The notes under the pieces: model-generated
Databases searched by the model: none
What the model saw: the letters and a program-made list of their open reading frames with translations, nothing else
What the model was told of the DNA's origin: nothing
Position numbers and translations under genes: made by a program
Origin: Euphorbia lathyris
Taxonomy: Eukaryota; Streptophyta; Magnoliopsida; Malpighiales; Euphorbiaceae
Direction of reading: 5' to 3'
Length of the DNA stretch: 64,000 bases
NCBI RefSeq assembly: GCF_963576675.1
Contig: NC_088914.1
Span: 86,674,441-86,738,440 of the forward strand
Part shown: in pieces, positions 55,409 to 64,000 of the stretch
Layout: the number at the start of each line of letters is the position of its first letter
Numbering within the stretch: position 1 is the stretch's first letter

Positions 55409-56131
55409 TTTCTGTTTTTCATTGTTATTTTTGTATATATTTTGTTTTGTTTTAATTATTGGTTTGTTTTCATTATTTTGTACATATGTTTATTTAATAA
55501 AAATCTTATTTAGTTCAATTCTTAATTTTATTAGAATTATCCATTTGATCCATTATCTATACTTAGCATATTCTCATATGGATCTCTCATTATTCTTACT
55601 CATATTCAGATAAAAAGGATTCACCTGAACTAAATATGTTTTTCTATTTTTCCACATATTTATCCACGTTTAATTTTATTTTGTAACTAAATTTATTTTC
55701 AATGAATTAAGTTTACATTTAATCAATTCAATTCATGTATTGTTTTTATTAAAACCCCTAACCAAAAAATTCAATTCATGTATTAAATATGTATTAACAT
55801 GCCATTATTATGCATTTAATATGGTTCTCTTAACTTATATGCATAAATGCACATTTAAGTTTCATTAATTCTTCATAATAAATTTATTTTAATTCAATTT
55901 ATTAAGGTTAAACCTTTGGTTTTCCTTGCAATTAATGTCATTTATTTTAGTTTTAAGTACAAGAACACTTAATATTAAGTTCAGGAACCATTCCACAACA
56001 AAAAATGCACAAACCAAGTCAAAAGGCACCAAAATTGGCCATCTTACCCAATTCTCTACCGAGAATTAAGAAATTCTCGGTATGAGCAGCAACTTTGGCA
56101 AGATTTCAGGGCGAAATTTGCCTGAAATTCG

Positions 56132-56173
56132 CGTGCCGCGGCCGCAGCTTTGCCGTTCGCGGTCGCGACACGC
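56132..56173. promoter_or_regulatory. GC-rich hairpin module, copy 3 (upstream of ORF4)
   Basis: CGTGCCGCGGCCGCAG pairs with CGCGGTCGCGACACG with two or three mismatches; the loop includes GCTTTGCC, shared with copy 2. The motifs ATTCTCTACCGAGAATT and ATTCTCGGTATGAGCAGC lie at 56050-56090. TATAAA is 99 bp downstream at 56272. Confidence 0.7.
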
Positions 56174-56271
56174 GTGATTTCTGCCCTATTGATTCTGATT
56201 TTGCCAATATTTTTGCCTATTCCTATTCATATTCTACCTATACATTCACCTAATCACCCTATATAAACCTA

Positions 56272-56277
56272 CCTCTT
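56272..56277 (+). promoter_or_regulatory. Internal TATA box ahead of Athila ORF4
   Basis: CTATATAAACC is followed by a CT- and A-rich leader of about 230 bp with a (TTC)n tract at 56458-56481, then CACCATGG at the ORF4 start. The arrangement looks like a complete plant promoter and leader inside the element. Confidence 0.55.
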
Positions 56278-56514
56278 ACACAAACCTCACATCACCTCTA
56301 TTTTTACCCAATCCCTTACTATCAACTCTTCCCCAAAAATCTACTTTTCATCTTCCCAATTTATTCACTCCAATTTCTATCCTATTTCCTATTTTCAATC
56401 ACTTTCATTTCACAACCCCCAACCTCATCTTCAAGCTTTGGTATTTTTCTTCACCACTTCTTCTTCTTCTTCTTCTTCTTTTTCTCAAACCCTAAGCCCA
56501 TAAACACCATCACC

Positions 56515-56981
56515 ATGGTTCGGACTAAGCGTGTTGGTAACAAGCCCGCTGTTACGGAAGCTAATCGCCTTCAGGTTCAATGCGGAGCTTATTTTGACAT
56601 CTATTCGGAGGAAGAAGCCATTCGTTTCAAACATTTTTCACAAGCCGAACGCCAATTTGTGGATATGCACTTCTTAGACTTCCATTCGGCGGAGATGCGG
56701 AAGGAGAGGACGATGAACCACCGGCTCAAGCACAACCCCAAGCACCTCAAGCGGAGGATAATCCGGTAGATTTACGGAGGATTTTGGACCAAATCAATTC
56801 CAACAACCGTCAAATGAACTTAAGAATTGATGATTTGGTTGAAAACAATATGGTGATGAATGACAACCTCAACCTTTTGAGGCGTGAACATCGATCGACT
56901 CGGCATCGGATGCTTCCCTTTTTCCGACGCCACAATGTGGAGACGTCACCTACACCTCCCGATTCACCACCTCATGCTTAG
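56515..56981 (+). pseudogene. Athila ORF4, small coiled-coil-like protein with one frameshift
   Basis: Starts MVRTKRVGNKPAVTEANRLQ in a strong context (CACCATGG). The first frame holds to about 56695 (FVDMHFLDFHSAEM); reading then continues in the next frame with an acidic, Gln/Pro-rich linker and a heptad-like Asn/Leu segment (ILDQINSNNRQMNLRIDDLV). It ends PTPPDSPPHA at 56981. Total would be about 155 residues. I do not recognise the family; its position after the ATHILA ORF suggests an accessory protein. The lesion is a single shift. Confidence 0.6.
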
Positions 56982-57168
56982 GTTGTTTTCCTTTCATTAT
57001 TTTTTTTATCTTGTTATAATTTGGTACGATTTTCATTTTCTTATGTTTGGTACAATTTTTAATTTTATGTTGAATGTTTAATTTGCTCAATTTCAATCTT
57101 TGTTCCGTATGCCTTATTTCGTATTTTATGTTTTCTCCATTATTTTTGCACCAATGAGGACATGGTCC

Positions 57169-57189
57169 AATTTAAGTGTGGGAGGAGAC
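57169..57189 (+). other. Upstream polypurine-tract-like site in Athila
   Basis: AATTTAAGTGTGGGAGGAGAC closely resembles the tract just before the 3' LTR (AAGTGTGGAGATT) but lies about 1.2 kb upstream and is followed by noncoding repeats. Confidence 0.45.
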
Positions 57190-57784
57190 ATACATATATC
57201 CATTTCTACACAAATACGAATAAATGCAACAAAGATTTTATTTTGCAAAACAAATAATAAATGCAACAAATGATATTTATGCAAATGCAACACATATATA
57301 TATATTGCAAAACATTTTTCACACTAACTTAACATTTTCATATATTTTTAAAATTAATCATAAGTTAATATGATTATTTGTTTAGGTTATCATTATCGAT
57401 AGAAACAATATTTCTATACGGGTAATATTTTTCAAATTTTTCACAAATCTCCGATACGATTTTAAGTAAAAATTGTCTCGAGTGAATGATTTTAAGTAAA
57501 TAAATTCTTTATTTCGATCTCTATTTTTATATCATGCAATTCATGATAGAATAAATCTTATTTTAAATTTTCAATTAGGGTTATAGGCATTAAATTGAAC
57601 TAACAATTTTTTAGCTCGGTTTGATTTCGTCTTACATTAACACCAATTGAAGTTTTTAAGGAAACTTTAGCCATAATACATGTTGAATTTTAAGTCAATA
57701 TAGGATGAATGTGCTATTTTTCTTTTTTCCAACTTATAATTTTATAATTCATGTTAATTAATCAATTAGTTGAATTCTTAATTT

Positions 57785-58050
57785 TTGGCCACGATTGAGA
57801 CTAACCTTATCACAATCGAGGTATGAAATGGAAGAAAATTAAGTACCGTTTACTTTTGGCCACGGTTGCGACCACCCTTATCACAATCGAGGTATGGAAG
57901 GAACGTTTTAAAAAATAATAAGCGTGTATAAGTTTAAAGTAACGATTGCGTCCACCCATGGCATGATCGGTACCTCTTAAGCAAACACAAAGCAATATAT
58001 ACGTACAAGGTTACGGTTGAAACCACCCTTATTTCAGGCGTAACCAAGCA
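57785..58050 (+). repeat. Four tandem repeats of about 75 bp in Athila 3' region
   Basis: Copies near 57787, 57858, 57941 and 58011 share (C/T)ACG(A/G)TTG(A/C)G(A/T)C(T/C)A(A/C)CC. The first two also share TTATCACAATCGAGGTATG. Within a copy, CGATTG and CAATCG can pair, so each unit is a small inverted repeat. Confidence 0.65.
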
Positions 58051-58394
58051 AATAAATTAAAGTTCAAGTACTTATTTAAATATAATATATCTCATATATT
58101 AGTTTAGGTTTGGGAAAGAAAATTTTGTGCTTTGAAATGCCTTGAGACGGAAAAACTCAATAACATGCGTGCTTATACACTGTCCCGAATACTTCAATAC
58201 AAAAATTGGAAATACAAGACGAATGATATATCGTATTTATACTAAGTTAGTTTGATATTTTGCGTATAAATTTGCCATGCGAAGTTAGTCTTTTCGGCTT
58301 AACTAATTCAAAAGATAATACAGAGATATATGTTTTATTTTCATAAAAAGATTAGTTAGAGAATAAATTCAGTGAAATTTTGCTCGGGACTAAC

Positions 58395-58415
58395 AAAAGA
58401 TTAAGTGTGGAGATT
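58395..58415 (+). other. Athila polypurine tract
   Basis: AAAAGATTAAGTGTGGAGATT abuts the 3' LTR start at 58416. It is the expected primer for plus-strand synthesis. Confidence 0.75.
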
Positions 58416-59890
58416 TGTTAAGCCCAAAATATACCTAAAATATTATCAATAATTACATCAATATTGCTACGAATTTATGCTGTTTATAACTATTTAGAAA
58501 GCTTTTACTTTCGAATATGTTTCTTTCATGCAAGGTACATAAATATTTGGTAAAATCCAAATAGGAGTAAAAAGAGCTCGAAAATAGAAGAAAAGCCCTA
58601 CAAAAGGAGTCGAAGACGACGAAAATTAATAACGCCAAGTCGAGGACACGAACGAGAGCGAAAAAATGAAAAATGCTCCGTGCCGCGACCGCGGCTTCCC
58701 CTTTTCACGGTCGCGACATGCGTCCTTCAGCCATTTTACCCTTCATCCGAAGTACAATTGATGCTCCCCCATTCTCGGTAGTGAATTTGATAATTCTCGG
58801 TACGAGCAGGAGATTTTAGAAGCATGTTACACACTTTCGTTTTCGACGGAACGCGATCGTTCGGGTGGATAAAGACATTCCTTCACAACGGACACGATCC
58901 TTCACAACAGACACAACACTTCAATCAAGACTCTTCAACATCTATAAATAAAGAGTTGATGGAGAGTTGAAAGAATGTGATATGTGTAGAAGAAAGAAAT
59001 TAGTGTAGAATTTATGTAGAAATTCCGAATCAAGTGATTCAGAAGTTAGATTTCGATTCTGTTCAAAAGCAATATGATGTACACACATTGTTTACAAATT
59101 AATAACAAATTCAGTAGCGTTTAGACATTGTTCCAGTTTAGTTTTCATTTTGGTAGTAGATCGACCCAGTCTCTATTACGAAGATTCAGCGAGAAGATTG
59201 AGTAGAGGATTCGCCCCAAACTCGAACGAAACCCAAGGAAAGGATTGACAACCCGTTCACTTGCACGCCGTCGAAGAATTCAATGCTCCATGTTCTCTAT
59301 AAACTTGTATCAATTTATATTTCATCTAATAAAGTCTGTTCTATTCGATAGATTTTTATGCAGCACTTTGGTAAATGAGCCGAAGTGGATTGATGCTGGT
59401 GTTTTCATTAAAACGTATTTAATCCAAAATCTTTACAAGGAAACTTTGTTGAACACTTAGGCAAATTATTATCTCGGTAGAGTTTTAATTTGGTTAAGGG
59501 CAATTATCCCGGATAAGGGTTTTGTCGCGTTCAAAGCCAATTAATTAGAGGTTCCGCTATTTATTTCATCTTTATAATTCGTACAAAGTTTAAAGTTGTT
59601 TGTTTGCTTAATGAAAACAAATATACCTGTTTACTTTTCTAAAGTACTAAAACGTTCCTGTTTTGCAAATTCATTTTTAATCAGATATTTTCTAACATCT
59701 TCATATTCTAATCTAATTCTCATTCTAGCTATTTCAAAACCAAAACCGATTAAACGATTTTTCCATATCATAAACCTAAAAGTAAATCTAACCGATTGTA
59801 AATAAGTTTTGTTAAAAAAGCGTTCCCTGTGGGATCGATATCTTTTATTACTACAAGCGTATACCGTGCACTTGCGGAAATCGCTCAACA
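58416..59890 (+). repeat. 3' LTR of Athila element
   Basis: 1,475 bp and about 98 percent like the 5' LTR by hand count. Its TG start follows the polypurine tract, and its CTCAACA end is followed by ATCAC. The TATA box is at 58943. Confidence 0.93.
58679..58722. promoter_or_regulatory. GC-rich hairpin module, copy 4 (3' LTR)
   Basis: Same as copy 1 except GACATGCG for GACACGCG, a C to T change that weakens the stem. Such a change at a CG site is what methylated-cytosine decay would give. Confidence 0.65.
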
Positions 59891-59895
59891 ATCAC

Positions 59896-62800
59896 TGCCC
59901 AATTTTATTTCGACTTGAAGGGTATAGTCACAATACAAGTGCAAAGCCCTTTCGTTATCTAATTGCTTGGGAAACTCATCCTGAGTTCAGAAGACTCGTG
60001 TCCGAGGAATGGAATCCTGTGGAAGACCCCATGATCGCAGCAAGCAACTTTAAAGAGGCAGCCAGGCCTTGGAATAGGAATGTCTTCGGCCATATTCAAA
60101 CAAAAAAAGGAACATCATGCAGCAGATTTATGCAATTCAACTTCAGATTGAAGCAGGTGCCACGGACTCCCTACTATCAGACAACAAAAAGCTTAAAAAT
60201 GAGTTGTTTTTAGTCCTTCAAGAAGAAGAGCTATTGTGGTTTCAGAAATCTAGAAGGAACTGGATAACTCAGGGGGACAGGAACTCTCGGTTCTTTTATC
60301 TTTCTACTGTGATCAGAAGACAACAGAACCGGATTGAGATGATTAGGGATGATAATGGCAATTGGTGTCTACATGAGGAGGACATAAAAGACGCAGCAGT
60401 TAATTTCTATAAATGACTCTTTCTTACAGAAGGGACTGAGGCTGCCTTGTTGCGATCCTCCAATGGCTTCCCACCCATACCCAATGATGAGCTAACTAAA
60501 GCCTTTGCTCCTATCTCTATGGCTGATGTTAGATCAGCGTTGTTCAGCATGGGGGGGACAAAGGCTCCAGGGGTAGACGGCCTACCTGCTATCTTCTATC
60601 AGAAACATTGGGAAACAGTCAAGAAAGGGGTGTGTGACTTTGTAGTGGGCACCTTCAATGGAGTGGTGGATATCTCCTCAGTTAATGAGACCTTGCTCGT
60701 CCTTATTCCAAAGGTCCCGAATCCGACTTCCTTTCCCTATCTATGACATATTAGCCTCTGCAAGGTGATATACAAAATAGTCACGAAGATAATTGCTAAT
60801 AGGATCCGGCCCCTCCTACCTAACCTTATAGGTGCTAATCAAGGAAGCTTTGTTCCGGGTCGCCAAATGGTTGATAATATTGTCATTGCCCAAGAGGTAG
60901 TCCACTCCATGCGGATAAATAAAGGGAAGAAAGGAATTATTGCCTTGAAGCTCGAGCTTGAGAAAGCGTATGACCGTCTGAATTGGGAATTCATAGCTGA
61001 CACCCTCGCCGTAGCAGGCATCCCAGAAGGTTGGCGGAAGCTAATTAATGCCTGTATTTCCACTGCATCGATGAGAGTCCTTATTAATGGGAGTATGTCG
61101 GACTCTTTCTATCCTACTCGGGGTATCCGTCAGGGGGATCCTATGTCCCCGTACATCTTTGTGCTTATCATGGAACGACTCGCTCATTTACTCACTGATG
61201 TTGTGGATGAGGGTAGACTGTAACCCGTCAGAATTGGCAAGGATTGTCCCGCCATCTCTCACCTCTTCTTTACGGACGACGTTCTACTCTTCCTGGAGGG
61301 GAACTTAGAGCAACTACATGTAGTTATGGGAATCATAGAGTCCTTCTGTGCAGCTTCAGGTCAGAGATTGAACCTCCACAAGTCCAAAATGATGTGCTCG
61401 AAAAATATCTCAACACACTTGAGGAACCAACTGAGCAGAAGCTGTGGAATAGCAACTACTGAGTCCTTAGGAGACTACCTTGGTGTCCCGCTACTATGTG
61501 GGAGAGTGGCCAAAGCAACTTTCAAAAAGACACTAGACTCAGTCCAATCCCGGCTAGCAATATGGAAAGCCAGTTCGCTGTCCTTGGCGGGTAGGATGAC
61601 GTTGATTCAATCAGTTACCAACACTGCTCCGAACCACATCATGCAGACTAACCTTCTTCCGGTGTCTATCCACAGTGAATTAGACAGAATGAATCGCCAT
61701 TTCCTATGGGGTGGTAAAGAGGGAGAAAGGAAACTACATCTGGTTGCCTGGGATCAAGTTTGTCAGCCAAAAGCTTCCGGGGGTGCAGGCATTAGGAAAG
61801 CAGAAGATAACAACAAAGCTACGCTTATGAAGTTGATCTGGCGAATGTGGAAGGAGCCTAATGCTCTTTGGGTGCGAATTCTACATGGAAAATATAAGAA
61901 AGATGAAGTTTTTACTGGCTCTAACGGAAGAGTGAAAAATTGCTCATTCTTATGGAGAAGTATCCATACCCTATTCGAAGATTTCTGCAAAGGAGTCGCT
62001 TGGGAGGTTGGTAATGGAAAGAATATTCACTTTTGGCTTGACAACTGGTTGGAGAATATCAGACTCATTGATGTTGCTAATCCCCAGCCAACAAACAACA
62101 TTAGGAACATGAGAATATCTGACATGGTGGATTGTAATGGTCAATGGCGTTGGGAGTTAATTGATGAGTACCTGGATATCCAATGGAAGATGCGCCTTCG
62201 GAATATTAAGATCAGTACAGACACTGAAGAATCGGATGACAGATGATGGGGTCTTACCAATAACGGGAAATTCTCCTGCAAGTCTGCCTACCAACTGGTT
62301 TGTGGAGCAAATAATGAGACTTGGCACCCGAAATGGAAGAAACTCTGGAGCTTCAGAATTCCCCAACGGATTAGGAGCTTCACCTGGATTTGCTCCAAGA
62401 ACAAATTGGTTACAAATGAGGAAAGGGCTAAGCGTCATCTCGCCCCTTCAGACCTTTGCAGCAGATGCAACCAATTTGGTGAGACCCTCACACATGCTCT
62501 TCGGGATTGTAAACTCAGCATGTCGATCTGGAGAGCTCTTGTACCGGATCAATACCAGACGATATTCTTCAACAAAAGCGTCGAAGATTGGTTTGATTGG
62601 TCTTTGTTTGGATCTGACGTTGATATGGAGAATTGGCACCTTCTATTCCTAACAACCTGTTGGCTTCTTTGGAGATGGCGCAATTTGAAAGTGTTTAATA
62701 GGAAGGAAGATATCCTTCACATCCCGATTGACATTGTCAGGCACACAATTCGCGAATTCCAAGAGGGTTGGGAGTCTCTAAACCAGCTGGTGTCGGGGAA

Positions 62801-63333
62801 AAGACGAACTGAGCAACTCTTTGGGTGGAATAAGCCTAGACAACACTGGCTCAAGCTTAATACGGATGGCTCTCGCAGTGGGGATGGAACTTCATCAGCA
62901 GGAGGCATCATCAGGAATGCTAATGGCGACTGGGTCTCTGGATTTATGCATAATATCGGTATTGGCTCTTCATTTGAAGCTGAACTCTGGGGCCTTCTCT
63001 CAGGACTGACTATGGCTGTAAACTTAAATATTCGCCGTCTACAGGTCGAATCAGATAATAAAGAAGTCGTAGAATGCATGAACCGCGCAGATCATCTTCC
63101 CGGAAGGGCGAAAAACATCATCAAAGGCATTTACCAACTGCTGACTAATTTTCAATCTGTTGAAATTTCAACATATCTATAGAGAGCAAAACCGCGTAGC
63201 CGACCTCTTAGCCTCTAATGCCCACGATGCTCCGTTGGGCTGCTTGATTTTAGACTCCCCTCCTTCCTCGGTCGTGAACCTGATCCAAGAAGATCTTATT
63301 GGCATTATGTTTCTCCGGCTAGTCCCGAGTTAA
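59896..63333 (+). pseudogene. LINE-4 ORF2, end of endonuclease, reverse transcriptase, zf-RVT, RNase H
   Basis: Resumes at the CPILFRLEGY segment. RT landmarks include WITQGDRNSRFFYL, TKAPGVDGLPAIFYQKHW, IRQGDPMSPYIF and an FTDD box (LFFTDDVLLF, about 61265-61290). zf-RVT has IPQRIRSFTW-like and CSRCNQFGETLTHALRDC segments. RNase H starts at LKLNTDGSRSG near 62850 and ends, after a shift near 63165, at TAA 63331-63333. Stops or shifts at about 60414, 60745, 61221 and 62244 break the frame. Same LINE family as LINE-2. Confidence 0.87.
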
Positions 63334-63484
63334 GTTTCTAATTGCTGTCCTTTTTTGTTCTTGTACCGTTACTGTTATAAAAAAAAAGTTCAAATAGTGT
63401 TTTAGCCATCCTTTTAAATAATAGATATATTAAGCTTTTTATCAATTATGTTTTAAAACATTAAAACCGTTTTGTATTCAAACT

Positions 63485-63999
63485 GGTTTAAATATGTCAT
63501 TGGTCACTGAATTAATATGATTGTCCTAAAATGGTCACTCTACTTTAATTTATCTCAATAAAATCACTCAACTTTGAGTTTTGTCTCAATTAGGCTACTC
63601 TGACGATTTCAGTGGTTAAAAAGAATCATAATGATGACATGAGTGGCACATCAACATGAGTCAACTTAGATATCTGATCGAAACAGCACATGACATTCAT
63701 TTATGCACCACCTGGCAGCCACATGTCGATTATTTTTATGGAAAAAACAAACTTTTAGTTTTTTTCATAACAATAATCAATATGTGGCCGTCATGTGTCG
63801 TTTTGGTGAGACATATGAATTAACTTATGCTCACGGGTCAACATGGCATCATCTGATGCATTTTAAGAACCAATATTTCTAAAGTTATCTAATTGAGACA
63901 AAACTCAAAGTTTGATGATTTTATTGAGATAAATTGAAGTTGAGTGATCATTTTGTGACAACCATACAAATTTAGTGAACAATAATATATTTAACCCCA
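63485..63999. mobile_element. Foldback MITE at window end
   Basis: The left arm (GGTTTAAATATGTCATTGGTCAC...) and reverse-complemented right arm (GGGTTAAATATATTATTGTTCAC...) match over about 110 bp, including TTTATCTCAATAAAATCA and TTTGAGTTTTGTCTCAATTA. A second inner pair occurs around ACATGTCGATTATTTTTATG. The true right edge may lie just past the window, so the target duplication cannot be checked. Confidence 0.7.
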
Positions 64000-64000
64000 T

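Larger units (their letters stand above)
46872..59890 (+). mobile_element. Complete Athila-type Ty3/Gypsy element, 13.0 kb
   Basis: Two LTRs (46872-48358 and 58416-59890), both TGTTAAG...CTCAACA, flanked by ATCAC at 46867-46871 and 59891-59895. The primer site, gag, protease, pol, two extra ORFs and a polypurine tract are in order. The ATHILA-type ORF downstream of integrase and the tRNA-Asp-like primer site place it in the Athila lineage. My hand comparison of the LTRs finds about 23 substitutions and 2 indels over 1.48 kb (about 1.6 percent), so the insertion is young, but pol and gag carry frameshifts and stops, so it is not autonomous now. Confidence 0.93.
44374..63383 (+). mobile_element. 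Near full-length L1-type LINE (LINE-4) split by an Athila element
   Basis: ORF1 (DUF4283 plus zinc knuckle) and ORF2 (endonuclease, reverse transcriptase, zf-RVT, RNase H) are in the standard order, with a poly(A) end at 63379-63387. AAAAGTTCAAATAGTG at 44358-44373 and 63384-63399 is the target duplication (the leading As overlap the poly(A)). Removing the Athila and one ATCAC leaves about 6.0 kb, full-length size. Reading continues exactly across the Athila site: TAT GAT CAC|TGC CCA gives the conserved DHCPI of the endonuclease. Many stops and frameshifts show it is inactive. Confidence 0.9.

Noticed and set aside
1..64000. CRISPR array, operon or bacterial-type system
   Set aside because: Direct repeats found are LTRs, target duplications, MITE arms or tandem arrays; genes have introns and plant families, so none applies.

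Overview
The window is a stretch of plant nuclear DNA, almost certainly from a eudicot. It has AT-rich intergenic DNA, genes with many introns bounded by GT-AG, and plant-specific repeats: Tat-like and Athila Ty3/Gypsy elements, L1-type LINEs with an RNase H domain, a tRNA-derived SINE, and hAT- and Tourist-like MITEs. I cannot name the species. There are three host genes. The first is a 10-exon RING1 Polycomb (PRC1) E3 ligase gene on + (12890-29702). The second is an 18-exon TPX2 spindle-assembly gene on - (31823-36877), convergent with RING1. The third is a small single-exon lipid-transfer-protein-like gene on - (41406-41807). Nearly everything else is mobile DNA or its debris.

Layout. 1-3609: 5' half of a Tat-like LTR element on - (element C) that has gag and protease but no polymerase. 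3610-6743: AT-rich intergenic DNA. 6744-12320: a LINE split by a solo LTR (7387-9371), which is itself split by a Tourist-like MITE (7530-8139); removing the LTR and one GTGTA duplication restores the LINE frame. 12321-12889: RING1 promoter and leader. 12890-29702: RING1; its 9.4-kb intron 7 holds remnants of two Tat-like elements, one inside the other (19195-27420), both with spliced-looking ORFs antisense to pol. Introns 2, 8 and 9 hold a 231-bp tandem duplication, a SINE with a 19-bp duplication and a hAT-like element. 29703-31822: spacer with a possible organelle-DNA insert. 31823-36877: TPX2, with three mitosis-specific (MSA) motifs upstream. 37363-40283: two truncated LINEs and a hAT-like MITE. 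41406-41807: the LTP-like gene. 42170-43714: a TRIM-like remnant and a foldback MITE. 44374-63383: an almost full-length LINE interrupted by a complete 13.0-kb Athila element (46872-59890). 63485-63999: another foldback MITE.

The best candidate for something undescribed lies inside the Athila element. A GC-rich perfect or near-perfect hairpin with nearby TTCTCGGTA-type repeats occurs four times: once in each LTR and once upstream of each of the two extra ORFs (54461 and 56515). Each copy sits about 100-220 bp ahead of a TATA-like box. This looks like an LTR-derived cis module reused for three transcription units in one element. Second is TPX2 intron 17, where the end of exon 17 and its splice donor have been duplicated, giving decoy donors and a potential 22-nt cryptic exon. 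All coordinates, exon joins and similarity statements come from reading the sequence by hand; no database search was run.
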